Counted from the stretch's first letter, positions 18,038 to 26,877 are shown. The stretch is DNA of 64,000 nucleotides from CAVVEQ01 sp963806635 (GCA_963806635.1 CAWDZA010000015.1:496001-560000); one strand, 5' to 3'. Program-made: numbers and translations. The notes: a model not told the origin generated them from the letters alone.

Positions 18038-18927
18038 TTCGCTCCCCCTTTAACCATACTCTCCTCGCGGATGATCCTGTTCAAGTAATTACCATACTCG
18101 TTCTTTGAATACTGGTCCGCAAGTTCCTTAAGCTGATTCAAATTGATGAAATTCATTCGGTAGGCGATTTCTTCAGGGCAGGAGATCATCAATCCCTGGC
18201 GGTCTTCCACGGCCTGGACAAAATTCGCAGCCTGCAACAGCGCTTCCGGGGTGCCGGCATCCAGCCAGGCAATTCCGCGCCCCAGGATCTTCACTTGCAG
18301 CTCTTTCCGCTCCAGGTAGACCCGGTTCAGGTCGGTGATCTCCAGTTCACCTCGATGAGAGGGCTTAAGTGATGCAGCGATCTGGGGGGCATCTGATCCG
18401 TAAAAATAAATCCCCGGGATGGCGTAATTTGAAACCGGTGAGGACGGTTTTTCTTCTATGGAAATTGGTTGATCGTTAGCATCCAATGTGACCACACCAA
18501 ATCGATCCGGATCGCGAACTGGGTAGGCGAAAATCACCGCGCCAGATTGAATCCTGGCGGCTTCCTGAAGCTTTTCCACCAAGCCGCTGCCGTAGAATAT
18601 GTTATCACCAAGGATGAGCGCGATCGGTTTTCCACCGGAAAATTCCTCCCCGATTATCAAGGCATCCGCCAAACCGCGCGGCTGGGCTTGAGATGCATAA
18701 GAGAAGCGCATGCCAAGCTGGCCTCCATCACCCAGGAGGCGCTGGAAGGAGGGCATATTTTCTGGATTACTGATGATCAGAATCTCCCGGATACCGGCCA
18801 GCATAAGGGTGGAGAGAGGATAATAGATCATGGGTTTATCGAAAACCGGCAGGATCTGTTTGCTGACACCCATCGTGAGCGGGTAAAGCCGCGTCCCCAA
18901 ACCACCGGCAAGGATGATTCCCTTCAT
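18034..18927 (-). CDS. rfbA: Glucose-1-phosphate thymidylyltransferase
   Basis: 297 residues. MKGIILAGGLGTRLYPLT is the sugar-nucleotide pyrophosphorylase motif; SKQILPVFDKPMIYYPL, LILGDNIFYG and EKPSSPVSNYAIPGIYFY are RmlA/RfbA hallmarks. It makes dTDP-glucose from dTTP and glucose-1-phosphate, the entry step of the operon's pathway. The ATG overlaps the repaired rfbB stop as ATGA. Length matches the family. Confidence 0.95.
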   Translation of the reverse strand: MKGIILAGGLGTRLYPLTMGVSKQILPVFDKPMIYYPLSTLMLAGIREILIISNPENMPSFQRLLGDGGQLGMRFSYASQAQPRGLADALIIGEEFSGGKPIALILGDNIFYGSGLVEKLQEAARIQSGAVIFAYPVRDPDRFGVVTLDANDQPISIEEKPSSPVSNYAIPGIYFYGSDAPQIAASLKPSHRGELEITDLNRVYLERKELQVKILGRGIAWLDAGTPEALLQAANFVQAVEDRQGLMISCPEEIAYRMNFINLNQLKELADQYSKNEYGNYLNRIIREESMVKGGAN

Positions 18928-19998
18928 TGCGCGCCTTTCCGGGAGGAGTAATTATTTTCCATCCAGTTCTGATAATCTGACCTGTTTTGAATAGATTTCA
19001 CCCAATCCTGATTATGCAAATACCAGCCAACGGTCTTTTCCAGTCCTGATGCCAGGGATTCACGCGGTGTCCAACCCAAGCTCGCTTCGGATTTTGTCTA
19101 TATTCATCGCATACCGGCGGTCATGACCGGGACGGTCGTTGACGTATTTGATCAAACGCTCGTACCCGCCTTGCACGGGAATCAATTTATCCAATAGCTG
19201 GCAAATCATTACGACGATTTCAATATTGGCGGGCTGATTGTTGCCACCGATATTATACGTTTCGCCGGGGTGTCCTTTGCGGAGAATCAGGTCGATCGCC
19301 TGACAATGATCCTCGACATATAACCAGTCCCGAACCTGTTTTCCGTCGCCGTAAACAGGTAATTCTTTTCCCGCAAGCGCATTGCTGATCACCAGGGGGA
19401 TCAATTTTTCGGGGAATTGAAAGGGACCATAATTATTGGAACAATTGGATATTGTTACCGGCAGCGCATATGTATGATGAAAAGCGCGCACGAGATGATC
19501 GCTGGAAGCCTTCGAAGCTGCATAGGGGGAATTGGGAGCATATGGGGAGAATTCAGTAAACGGCAACGCATCCGGCTTCAACGAGCCAAAGACTTCATCA
19601 GTGGAGATATGGTGAAATCGAAAATCGGTGCTCCTTTTACTACCCGTGAAGAATTCCCGGGCTGCTTCCAAAAGGGAAAAGGTTCCCTGAATATTTGTAT
19701 CTATGAATGGCTGTGCATTGTTTATGGAACGGTCCACATGGGTTTCTGCGGCAAAATGAACAATAGTGTCGATTTGATGATTTATTAATAACTGGCGAAC
19801 CAGCGCAGTGTTGCGAATATCGCCATGGACGAATTGATAATTATTGGAGTTTGGCAATGCATCCAGATTGCGGGGGCTGCCAGCGTAGGTCAGGGCGTCC
19901 AGATTCACGATATGGACTTCGGGATATTTTTGCAGTTCAAAATGGATGAAATTGGCACCGATGAAACCGGCACCGCCAGTCACCAGAATATTCTCCAT
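18924..19998 (-). CDS. rfbB: dTDP-glucose 4,6-dehydratase, frameshifted near its 3-prime end
   Basis: The open frame 19998-19060 encodes an SDR enzyme with GGAGFIG (8-14), STDE (132-135) and the catalytic Tyr159/Lys163 pair. It stops early after RSELG with a non-family LDTA tail. Deleting one T near 19074 restores GWTPRESLASGLEKTVGWYL and a normal end, giving 357 residues. The repaired stop then overlaps the rfbA ATG as ATGA, like the other junctions of this operon. It converts dTDP-glucose to dTDP-4-keto-6-deoxyglucose. First gene of the operon, with a promoter at 20025-20053. Confidence 0.93.
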
Positions 19999-20024
19999 CA
20001 GGCAGGGTTCTCCATCCGGATTTG

Positions 20025-20053
20025 AGTATAGCCGGATTGCGGACTTTTCGCAA
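20025..20053 (-). promoter_or_regulatory. Promoter TTGCGA-17-TATACT for the rfbB operon
   Basis: Minus strand: TTGCGA at 20053-20048, TATACT at 20030-20025, 17-bp spacer. Transcription would start near 20018, about 20 nt before the rfbB ATG, with GGAGA inside the leader. Confidence 0.55.
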
Positions 20054-20091
20054 TTTTGATTTTCGCTATGGGAGTTTTGGAAATGTTAATG

Positions 20092-20097
20092 TATAAT
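20092..20097 (+). promoter_or_regulatory. -10 box TATAAT upstream of the recX leader
   Basis: Consensus TATAAT with transcription predicted to start near 20104. No good -35 hexamer is visible at 16-18 bp. The recX start lies 270 nt further on, so the transcript would carry a long leader. Confidence 0.4.
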
Positions 20098-20110
20098 TAA
20101 TTGGAACGAT

Positions 20111-20290
20111 CAGCATCAATGGTCAAATGGATGCTGTTCAAGATTGAACATCTGAAAAGGTCGGCCTCCTTCGGGAGTGTTGGGTCTTTATAACCAGGGA
20201 AAATTGTACGCAGCTAGTCGGTTACAACAATTTGAATCACGAATTAATGAGATACCTGTATTAACAAATTGATGTAGGTTACGACAAGCT
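20111..20290 (+). ncRNA. Candidate structured RNA or recX leader
   Basis: This 349-nt gene-free stretch (20026-20374) contains clustered base-pairing: CAGCATC/GATGCTG (20111-20117 with 20130-20136), CTCC-TTCG-GGAG (20167-20178), and a long hairpin 20212-20290 built from AGCT/AGCT, GTCG/CGAC, TACA/TGTA, CAATTTG/CAAATTG and TTAAT/ATTAA. No protein frame with family features crosses it. I do not recognise a known RNA class (it is not tmRNA, SRP RNA or RNase P by motif), and no U-tract terminator follows, so it may be a regulatory leader of recX-rny instead of a free RNA. Confidence 0.35.
20135..20150. promoter_or_regulatory. Dyad TGTTCAAGATTGAACA, candidate operator
   Basis: A 16-bp dyad whose arms match perfectly except for the central two bases. 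It lies about 30 nt downstream of the predicted recX leader start. recX is commonly under SOS control, so a LexA-like repressor is one option, but the half-site order (GTTC-N6-GAAC) is the reverse of the Gram-positive LexA box. The protein that binds it is unknown. Confidence 0.35.
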
Positions 20291-20374
20291 GGATTTACCC
20301 AGGAATTCCGCGGAATAATCAGAGGTTTGGTCTATGAACAGTTCGGCCATTTGCTGGCAGGACTGTTTTTGATT

Positions 20375-21034
20375 ATGGAACACAGAATAACCTCGATCAC
20401 GGCTCAAAAGCGGAACCGGAACCGGGTGAATGTATTTCTGGATGGAGATTATGCCTTCAGTTTGGCGACCATCGTCGCAGCCTGGTTGCGAAAAGAGCAA
20501 GTGATCGATGACAGCCGAATCGAGCTGCTCTTAAAAGATGACTCCGAAGAGAAGGCTTTTCAAAAAGCCCTGGCATATATTGGTTACCGGCCAAGATCCG
20601 AATTTGAAGTAAAAGCCAGATTGGAGAAAGCCGGGTTTGACTCCGAAGTGATTGCTAAGACGATGGCCAAATTGATTGCCTCAAATATGCTGGGAGACGC
20701 CCAATTTTCACGGATGTGGCTTGAAAACCGGGCGAATTCACACCCGCGCAGTCACCGTCTGATGGCAATGGAGTTGAAACTTAAGGGTGTGGAGAGTGAC
20801 CAGATCGAGGAAGCATTGGTTGATTTACCGGAAGATCGAAAACTGGCACTCGAGGCAGGGAAAAAGTACGCTCGTCGGATGGAAGATTTCGAAGAAGCTG
20901 AATTCAAGAAGAAGATGCTCGGGTTCCTGGCTCGTAAGGGGTTTTCCTATGGGGTCATCCAGGAAGTCCTCCCGATGATCTGGAACGAAATTAAAATCGA
21001 AAAATGGAGCAAGTATGGGAGCAAACTCAGATGA
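20375..21034 (+). CDS. recX: Regulatory protein RecX
   Basis: 219 residues from the ATG at 20375 (MEHRITSITAQKRNRNRVNVF). The RecX three-helix repeats are visible: KALAYIGYRPRSEFEVKARLEKAGFD, NMLGDAQFSRMWLENRANSHPRSHRLMAMELKLKGV and FLARKGFSYGVIQEVL. RecX binds and dampens RecA filaments. A longer frame starts at 20327 but adds residues not found in the family. The stop overlaps the rny start as ATGA, so the two are translationally coupled, and both follow the long structured leader. Confidence 0.9.
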   Translation: MEHRITSITAQKRNRNRVNVFLDGDYAFSLATIVAAWLRKEQVIDDSRIELLLKDDSEEKAFQKALAYIGYRPRSEFEVKARLEKAGFDSEVIAKTMAKLIASNMLGDAQFSRMWLENRANSHPRSHRLMAMELKLKGVESDQIEEALVDLPEDRKLALEAGKKYARRMEDFEEAEFKKKMLGFLARKGFSYGVIQEVLPMIWNEIKIEKWSKYGSKLR

Positions 21035-22554
21035 ATAATACGGTGTTGATCATTATTATCGCGGCAGTGGTGGCAATCGTGCTGGGGTGGGTGTTGGGTC
21101 GGGTTTTTACAGATCGGATGATAAAAGCCGAACAAGCAAAATTGGACGAACGTGCCAATCAGGCTAACGAAAAAGCCCGAACCATAGAAATGGAGGCGCG
21201 TGATAAGGGTTACCGAATACAAAAGGAATCGGAAACCGAGGCTACCAGACGACGCGAGGAGCTTGCCCGTGAAGACGAGCGCCTTCAGAAGCGCAGAACT
21301 GACCTGGATATGCGCGTGGAGCGTTTGGAGCAGCGCGAACAAACTCTGAATAAACGCCAGAGTACCATAGATAAAAGAGCGAATGAGGTGGAGGAACTCT
21401 ACGGTCAGCAGATCACGGAGCTGCAGCGCATTGGCCAGATGACCACTGAGGAGGCCCGCGGGATCCTGCTTGCGGAAACCGAAAAGGAAGCCCGCGCGGA
21501 CATGGCGCGCATCATCCGCCAGATCGAGTCTGAAGCCCGCCAGGAAGGTGAAAAACGCGCCAGGGAGTTGATCGCGGAAGCCATCCAACGGGTAGCTTCG
21601 GATCATGTAGCAGAGGTGACCACCTCTGTCGTAGTGCTGCCGAATGAAGAAATGAAGGGTCGGATCGTTGGACGCAATGGGCGCAACATACGCGCCTTCG
21701 AGCAGGCGGCCGGGGTGGACGTGATCGTGGATGATACCCCCGAAGCCGTTACCGTTTCCTGTTTTGATCCTGTCCGGCGCGAAATCGCACGCCGTTCGTT
21801 GGAGCGCTTGATCCAGGACGGACGCATTCACCCCGCGCACATCGAGAAGATCCTGGCGGAAGAAACCCGCAATGTGGAACGCGATATTGTAGAGGCGGGC
21901 GAACAGGCTGCCTTCGAAGCTGGTGTGACAGGGCTTCACCCCGAAATATTAAAGACCATGGGCAGATTGAAATACCGCACCAGTTACGGGCAGAACCAGT
22001 TGGCGCATGCCGTGGAATGCTCACGGCTTTCCGCGGTTCTGGCTGCTGAACTAGGGGCCAACGTGGAAGTTGCAAAAGCCGGCGGCCTGCTGCACGACCT
22101 GGGCAAGGCGATGGACTTCAATACAGAAGGAACGCATGCCTCGATTGGTGCAGAATTTGCCAAACGCCACGGGGTGAACGCCCAGGTGGTGAACTGTATC
22201 TCCTCGCACCATCACGAGACCGAACAGGAGAGCGTGGAAGCCATCATCGTGGAATCCGCTGACGCCATTTCCGGCGCCCGACCCGGTGCACGCCGCGAGG
22301 ACCTGGAGCAATATATCAAACGGCTGCGCGCACTGGAAGATATCGCCAATTCATTCAAAGGCGTCAGCCAGACCTATGCCATCCAGGCAGGGCGTGAAGT
22401 ACGTATCATCGTCAAGCCTGAGGAGATCGACGACCTGGCTTCCGCACGGCTCTCGCGCGATATCGCCAAAAAGATCGAAGAAACCATGCAGTACCCCGGT
22501 CAGATAAAGGTAACTGTGATCCGCGAAACAAGGGCAGTGGAATTCGCGAAATAG
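21031..22554 (+). CDS. rny: Ribonuclease Y
   Basis: 507 residues: N-terminal membrane helix (about 4-25), long coiled coil (about 30-190) rich in Glu/Arg/Gln, KH domain (EEMKGRIVGRNGRNIRAFEQAAGVDVIVDD, about 205-235) and HD domain with LLHDLGKAMD and SHHHETEQES. This endonuclease starts bulk mRNA decay at the membrane. The ATG at 21031 inside the recX stop gives the standard N-terminus. A terminator follows at 22567-22595. Confidence 0.97.
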   Translation: MNNTVLIIIIAAVVAIVLGWVLGRVFTDRMIKAEQAKLDERANQANEKARTIEMEARDKGYRIQKESETEATRRREELAREDERLQKRRTDLDMRVERLEQREQTLNKRQSTIDKRANEVEELYGQQITELQRIGQMTTEEARGILLAETEKEARADMARIIRQIESEARQEGEKRARELIAEAIQRVASDHVAEVTTSVVVLPNEEMKGRIVGRNGRNIRAFEQAAGVDVIVDDTPEAVTVSCFDPVRREIARRSLERLIQDGRIHPAHIEKILAEETRNVERDIVEAGEQAAFEAGVTGLHPEILKTMGRLKYRTSYGQNQLAHAVECSRLSAVLAAELGANVEVAKAGGLLHDLGKAMDFNTEGTHASIGAEFAKRHGVNAQVVNCISSHHHETEQESVEAIIVESADAISGARPGARREDLEQYIKRLRALEDIANSFKGVSQTYAIQAGREVRIIVKPEEIDDLASARLSRDIAKKIEETMQYPGQIKVTVIRETRAVEFAK

Positions 22555-22566
22555 AACTTGGAGATC

Positions 22567-22595
22567 AAAAGAGGATCCGAAAGGGTCCTCTTTTT
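22567..22595. terminator. Bidirectional intrinsic terminator between rny and the hydrolase gene
   Basis: Stem AAAAGAGGATCC / GGGTCCTCTTTT with a GAAA loop and one G-T pair, followed by T residues on the plus strand and TTTTGAT on the minus strand. It lies between convergent genes ending at 22554 and 22599. Confidence 0.8.
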
Positions 22596-22598
22596 GTT

Positions 22599-23234
22599 TT
22601 AGATAAACGGGTTGTTGGCGATCTCATCCGCCACGGTGGTTTCCGGTCCGTGACCGCTGAGCAGACGGGTTGCCGGGGGTAGGGTGAGGATCTTTTCATC
22701 GATACTACGGAAGAGATCGGCTGTATTACCGCCTAGCATATCCGTCCGGCCAACACCGCGAAAGAAGATCAAATCACCGGTAAAGACGACACCGCTATCG
22801 GGCAGGTGGTAGACCAGGTGACCGGGAGTGTGCCCAGGGGTGTAAAGCACCCTCATTTGCAAGAACCCAAGCGCGATGGTATCCCCATCCTCAAGAAACC
22901 TATCAGGCTCAGGCAGGGGAGGGAGAGAGAAACCAAATTCGCCTGCGGCGCCGCTGCGCTGCCAAAGCGGTATTTCAAGTGTATTGATACAGATCTGCGG
23001 GTTTGGAGAGGCGGAAATAAACAATTCTTTTACCCCGGCAATGTGGTCGAAATGAGCGTGGGTGAGAAGTATATATCTGAGATTCAACCCATTTTCATCA
23101 ATTTCCTGTTGAATTGGAGCGGGCTGAAATGATGGATCGATCACAGCCGCCTCCAACGACCCGCCATCCCAGACCAGGTAAGAATTATTTTCAAGCGGGC
23201 CTAATACGAAAGATCGAATGTTAGGATCAGCCAT
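22599..23234 (-). CDS. Metallo-beta-lactamase-fold hydrolase (glyoxalase II-like)
   Basis: 211 residues. The metal site THAHFDH is at 58-64 (H59, H61, D63, H64), with further ligands expected in HTPGHLVYH and in FTGDLIF. The layout and size match the YcbL/glyoxalase II-like group, which hydrolyse S-acyl thioesters. The real substrate is unknown. Its start overlaps the end of the MFS gene by 8 nt; it is the last gene of the operon led by the ArsR-type regulator at 26838. Confidence 0.88.
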   Translation of the reverse strand: MADPNIRSFVLGPLENNSYLVWDGGSLEAAVIDPSFQPAPIQQEIDENGLNLRYILLTHAHFDHIAGVKELFISASPNPQICINTLEIPLWQRSGAAGEFGFSLPPLPEPDRFLEDGDTIALGFLQMRVLYTPGHTPGHLVYHLPDSGVVFTGDLIFFRGVGRTDMLGGNTADLFRSIDEKILTLPPATRLLSGHGPETTVADEIANNPFI

Positions 23235-24366
23235 TTTGAATGAATCCTTTTTTCTGTAAACGGGGTAGGAGGAAGGAATTCAGACCAATGGAAATCAAAA
23301 CGAGGACCAGGCACACTGCGTAAATGATCGATGGCTGAATTTCATAAAGATAACCCGCTAAAAGCGGGGATAGGATGACCGCGATACTGGCGGAAGTCTC
23401 CATTAATCCAAAAGCAATTCCAACCACCTCAGAGTGAATAAGCGGACGAGATAAGCCTACCAGCATTGTCCGGGATAAGCGGTAACCAGCCAGCATGAAA
23501 TATCCGAAACCGAACCAACCCATCCCGGAACCCTTCAACATAGAAAGGGCGAATAAAAAGACCATCGCCTGGCCAATCAACACGCCGGTGTAAGCTTTCA
23601 AACTGCCCAACACCAGAAGGGTGAGCGCGTTGCCGACTCCACCGATAGTTCCCAATAAGCCAATCTGTAATGTGGAAAGGCCTTGCTGATTCTGTAGGAA
23701 ATTCGGCGTCAGCGGTTGTGGAAGATAAAGCACGAAAACGGTTGTGAAAACGAGCGCAAGGAATCCAAGAAAACGGGAATTCTTCCAGATTTTGCCTGGG
23801 TGTATCTCATGGGGATGAAGCTCCATCCGCAATGGTTTGATCAGGAGGATGATCACAGTCGCGATGATAAAAATCACCGCCGAGAAGGAATAGATCCTTT
23901 GCAGCCCAAAATTCTCACCGACGAATCCCCCCAGGATTGGACCGATGATCATGCCTGTACTGAATAAGCCACCGGTGATGGATAGTGCCCTCTGTGGGCT
24001 GAATTTCCCCCGTACACCTGTCACATAGCTGTTCAAAGGCACAACACCGAATGAAGTCATGTAGTAAAGCCAGATTCCGATCACGAAAACGGTCAGGGTT
24101 TGAGCACTCGCCAGGATCCAACACGCAAGCGCGCCAATTCCCCATGAAATCCACATAATAGTTCGCGGTCCGATGCGGTCTGTTAGAATGCCGGCGGGGA
24201 TTTGCATAAGTGCTGCAGCCAGTCCGATCCCGCCGTAGACCCCTCCGATCATGAGCGGATTCGCGCCCAGGTTCTGGAGCGAGAGCGGAATGAAGTAGAA
24301 AAACATCCCTTCTCCGAATCCCCAAAAGAACAGGGACGCGGCAACGAGAGCCAGGTCGCGGGTCAT
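23227..24366 (-). CDS. MFS transporter
   Basis: 379 residues with about 12 hydrophobic helices. GILTDRIGPRTIMWISWG after helix 2 is the MFS loop signature (D-R-G-R type). No motif tells the substrate; the general pattern fits a drug or metabolite exporter. The ATG begins one base after the esterase stop, and its 3-prime end overlaps the downstream hydrolase gene, so it is translationally tied to both. Confidence 0.85.
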   Translation of the reverse strand: MTRDLALVAASLFFWGFGEGMFFYFIPLSLQNLGANPLMIGGVYGGIGLAAALMQIPAGILTDRIGPRTIMWISWGIGALACWILASAQTLTVFVIGIWLYYMTSFGVVPLNSYVTGVRGKFSPQRALSITGGLFSTGMIIGPILGGFVGENFGLQRIYSFSAVIFIIATVIILLIKPLRMELHPHEIHPGKIWKNSRFLGFLALVFTTVFVLYLPQPLTPNFLQNQQGLSTLQIGLLGTIGGVGNALTLLVLGSLKAYTGVLIGQAMVFLFALSMLKGSGMGWFGFGYFMLAGYRLSRTMLVGLSRPLIHSEVVGIAFGLMETSASIAVILSPLLAGYLYEIQPSIIYAVCLVLVLISIGLNSFLLPRLQKKGFIQNG

Positions 24367-24367
24367 T

Positions 24368-25126
24368 TTAGTTGGATATTCGTTTAATGAAATCGACGGC
24401 AGTGGAGAAAACCAATTCCCGATCCGGTTCTTCGGTGATCACATGACCACTATTCTCCACCCAGAGGCGGGTTTTGTCCGTTGAACCGATATTTGCGTAG
24501 ATCTCATCCAGACTGCCCGCGGGAACGACCGTATCCAGCCGCGATTGGATCAGAAGCGCGGGAACCTTCACATCAGGCAGAGCGCGCTGCAATTCTTTGA
24601 TGGCTTTGACCACCTCCATCATGGCTCGCGAGGGGGTGAATGGCAAGGCAACATGAGTGGCCTTGGCCTGCTCGTTGAAGAAAACATCTTCGCCCTTTTT
24701 CATTTTCGGTTGTAACATGGTGAGGATGTTCATTACGTGGATGCGAGGATCATTAGGCAGCCCGAAGGGGGTGGACATTGCCACCACGCCCCGCACCTGA
24801 TAGCGCGTGGCAGCCAGAAGACTGAGTACACCTCCCAGTGATAGCCCCATCAGGTATTGCTCCTCCGTGCAGCCTTTGAGCAGGTTCAATCCATCCTCCA
24901 CCGAGGCGAGCCAATCCCACCAGCGGGTGCGCGCCAAATCCTGCCAGGTGGTGGCATGCCCGGCCAGGCGGATACCCAGAACGGTATAGCCTTGCTGCTT
25001 AAGGTGATCACCCATTGGCCGCATTTCCTTTGGCGTGCCAGTGAAACCGTGGACGAGCAGGCAACCGATCCTGCCTCCGGAAAAAGAGAAAGGCTCGGCG
25101 CCGGGAAGAATGATGTTTTGGGACAT
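24368..25126 (-). CDS. Alpha/beta hydrolase (carboxylesterase/monoacylglycerol lipase type)
   Basis: 252 residues. Oxyanion strand VHGFTGTP (25-32), nucleophile Ser96 in GLSLGG, acid in QSRLDTVVP and base His in NSGHVI form the triad of the Est30/YvaK-type esterases. No signal peptide, so it acts in the cytoplasm, probably on short acyl esters. AGGAATTCCC precedes the ATG. It lies 11 nt after the M24 peptidase gene. Confidence 0.9.
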   Translation of the reverse strand: MSQNIILPGAEPFSFSGGRIGCLLVHGFTGTPKEMRPMGDHLKQQGYTVLGIRLAGHATTWQDLARTRWWDWLASVEDGLNLLKGCTEEQYLMGLSLGGVLSLLAATRYQVRGVVAMSTPFGLPNDPRIHVMNILTMLQPKMKKGEDVFFNEQAKATHVALPFTPSRAMMEVVKAIKELQRALPDVKVPALLIQSRLDTVVPAGSLDEIYANIGSTDKTRLWVENSGHVITEEPDRELVFSTAVDFIKRISN

Positions 25127-25137
25127 GGGAATTCCTT

Positions 25138-26244
25138 TTACTCGAGGACGCGCAGCTCACGGGGTAGATTGCTAAGAGTCTCAGCACCTTCTGCGGTTAT
25201 GAGGACGTTATCTTCGATGCGTACGCCATTCCTGCCGGGAAGGTAAATTCCCGGCTCCACGGTGAAGACCATGCCGGATTGCAGGATCAGCTCGTTTTCC
25301 GCGTAAATATACGGCGGTTCGTGACCTTCCAACCCGATCCCGTGCCCGGTGCGGTGGGTGAAATATTCCCCATACCCAGCCTCCACAATGACCTTGCGGG
25401 TGGCACGGTCGATCTCTCCGGCAGGAATGCCGGGTCGGCTCGCATTTCGTCCAGCCTCGTTCGCCCGGGCGGTGACCTCAACGATTTTCTCGAATTCCGG
25501 GTCCACCTTACCGATGGCGAATGTGCGGGTGAGATCGGAAACATAACCCTGGTACACGGCGCCCCAATCTATGACCAGCAGGTCACCGACCTGAAGTTTA
25601 CGGTCGGATGGCTCTGCATGCGGGTTGGCTGCATTGGGTCCGCCGGAAACGATGGGTTCAAATGCCAGGTGCGGGTCTGAGCCAGCGCGGATGAGCTGCA
25701 GGGTGAGCTCGGTGGAAATCTCCCGTTCGCTGACCCCGGCGTGAACGATGGGCAGGGTGCCATCCAACGCGGTTTCGGCAATTTGCACGGCATAGCGGAT
25801 ACGCGAGATCTCGCCAGGATCCTTGCAGGCGCGGGATTGGCTCAACGTGGAAGAGGCATCACGGAATTCCGATCCTTTGAACGCCTGCTGCAGGTAACCC
25901 AATTCCAAGGCACGCAGGCAGGTAGGTTCGATACCGATCACCTTTTTCCCAGTACCGAGCAGGGCGGAAGCTTTTTCAAAGGCCTGGGGCCAAAGGGCGG
26001 GATTATCTCCATAAGGTACTGCCTCCACCCGGATCGGCAATTGGGGGACCTTAAGCATTTCCAAAGCCGGAAGCACCAGGGCAGGCGTGCCGGTTGCAGG
26101 GATGATCAGCACTGTTGGCCGTTCCATCAAATGGAAGTGCAAACCGGTCAGGTAAAAAAGGCTGGCGCCCGGGTTGAGCACCAGGGCGTCCATTTTGGCT
26201 TCAGCGAGTATTTTCTGCAGGTGATCCAGGCGGGATTGGGTCAT
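25138..26244 (-). CDS. M24-family Xaa-Pro aminopeptidase
   Basis: 368 residues: N-terminal creatinase-like domain (about 1-130), then the pita-bread catalytic domain. All five metal ligands are seen: Asp in VIDWGA, Asp in SDLTRTF, His in GHGIGLEGHEPP, Glu in FTVEPGIYL and Glu in GVRIEDNV. It removes N-terminal residues next to proline, most likely in the cytoplasm. The ATG at 26244 overlaps the repaired stop of the upstream regulator gene as ATGA. Confidence 0.93.
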   Translation of the reverse strand: MTQSRLDHLQKILAEAKMDALVLNPGASLFYLTGLHFHLMERPTVLIIPATGTPALVLPALEMLKVPQLPIRVEAVPYGDNPALWPQAFEKASALLGTGKKVIGIEPTCLRALELGYLQQAFKGSEFRDASSTLSQSRACKDPGEISRIRYAVQIAETALDGTLPIVHAGVSEREISTELTLQLIRAGSDPHLAFEPIVSGGPNAANPHAEPSDRKLQVGDLLVIDWGAVYQGYVSDLTRTFAIGKVDPEFEKIVEVTARANEAGRNASRPGIPAGEIDRATRKVIVEAGYGEYFTHRTGHGIGLEGHEPPYIYAENELILQSGMVFTVEPGIYLPGRNGVRIEDNVLITAEGAETLSNLPRELRVLE

Positions 26245-26838
26245 TTGTATCTCCGCGCGGAATTATACCCGAGCTCGGTCAGCCAGTATTCGCCGTGGTC
26301 GCGGGCCAGGTATTTGACATCAATGAGCTCGCGGCGCAGGGTGGCGAAGTCCTCGTTGTAGGATTTTAAGGATCTCATTTACCTGTTTTTCCGTGTACCG
26401 GATTTCCATCTCGAAGGATTTGATCACATACGTGAGCAGCACGTCCATCTTCTTGCGCTGAACCGGGAAGGCTTTGACCCTGCCATCAGGAGTGACAAAT
26501 TCGTTGATCACCTTACGATCGTAAGCGTCAACATCCACATCTGTTGCCAGAGCAGGGAGGTTTTCCCGAGCCAGCAGCATGCGGGACATCTCTTCGAGGG
26601 TGGCAGTTTCAAGCGAATAGATACTGTAATAACTCTCCGCGCGGGCAGAGACCAGCCCGGCTTCGGCAAGCCTTGAGAGGTGATGGGAGACGGTGGGGGA
26701 GGAGAGCCCGAGCTGGCTGGCAAGCTGCTCCACCGTTGAGGAATGGTTGGCCAGCAGGCCGATGATCTTCAGGCGGTTGGCATCGGCCAGGGCTTTGAAG
26801 AAGGTCAACAGGGTTTCGGTTTGGTTGATTGATTCCAT
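26241..26838 (-). CDS. ArsR-type HTH regulator with DUF2087 domain, frameshifted
   Basis: The N-terminal 95 residues are a winged helix (FFKALADANRLKIIGLLANH, SSPTVSHHLSRLAEAGLV). The second half (KAFPVQRKKMDVLLTYVIKSFE, RYTEKQVNEILK) is DUF2087, but the open frame ends at 26320 in a non-family tail. Removing one base from the run 26364-26367 restores SYNEDFATLRRELID, LARDHGEYWLTELG and a stop at 26241-26243, giving 198 residues and an ATGA overlap with the M24 gene. It probably represses its own operon: a 12-bp palindrome lies on its promoter. The signal is unknown; no metal-binding Cys pair is seen in the helix. Confidence 0.85.
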
Positions 26839-26877
26839 TTTATGCTCCGTATAACTAAATAGATAGAAAACGAAATA

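Noticed and set aside
20135..20150. Classic Gram-positive LexA box
   Set aside because: The known box is GAAC-N4-GTTC; this site has GTTC first and GAAC second with six bases between. It is kept only as an unassigned dyad.
20947..21939. Minus-strand open frame of 330 codons
   Set aside because: Antisense to rny and caused by its coiled-coil codon bias; no support from promoter, start context or motifs.
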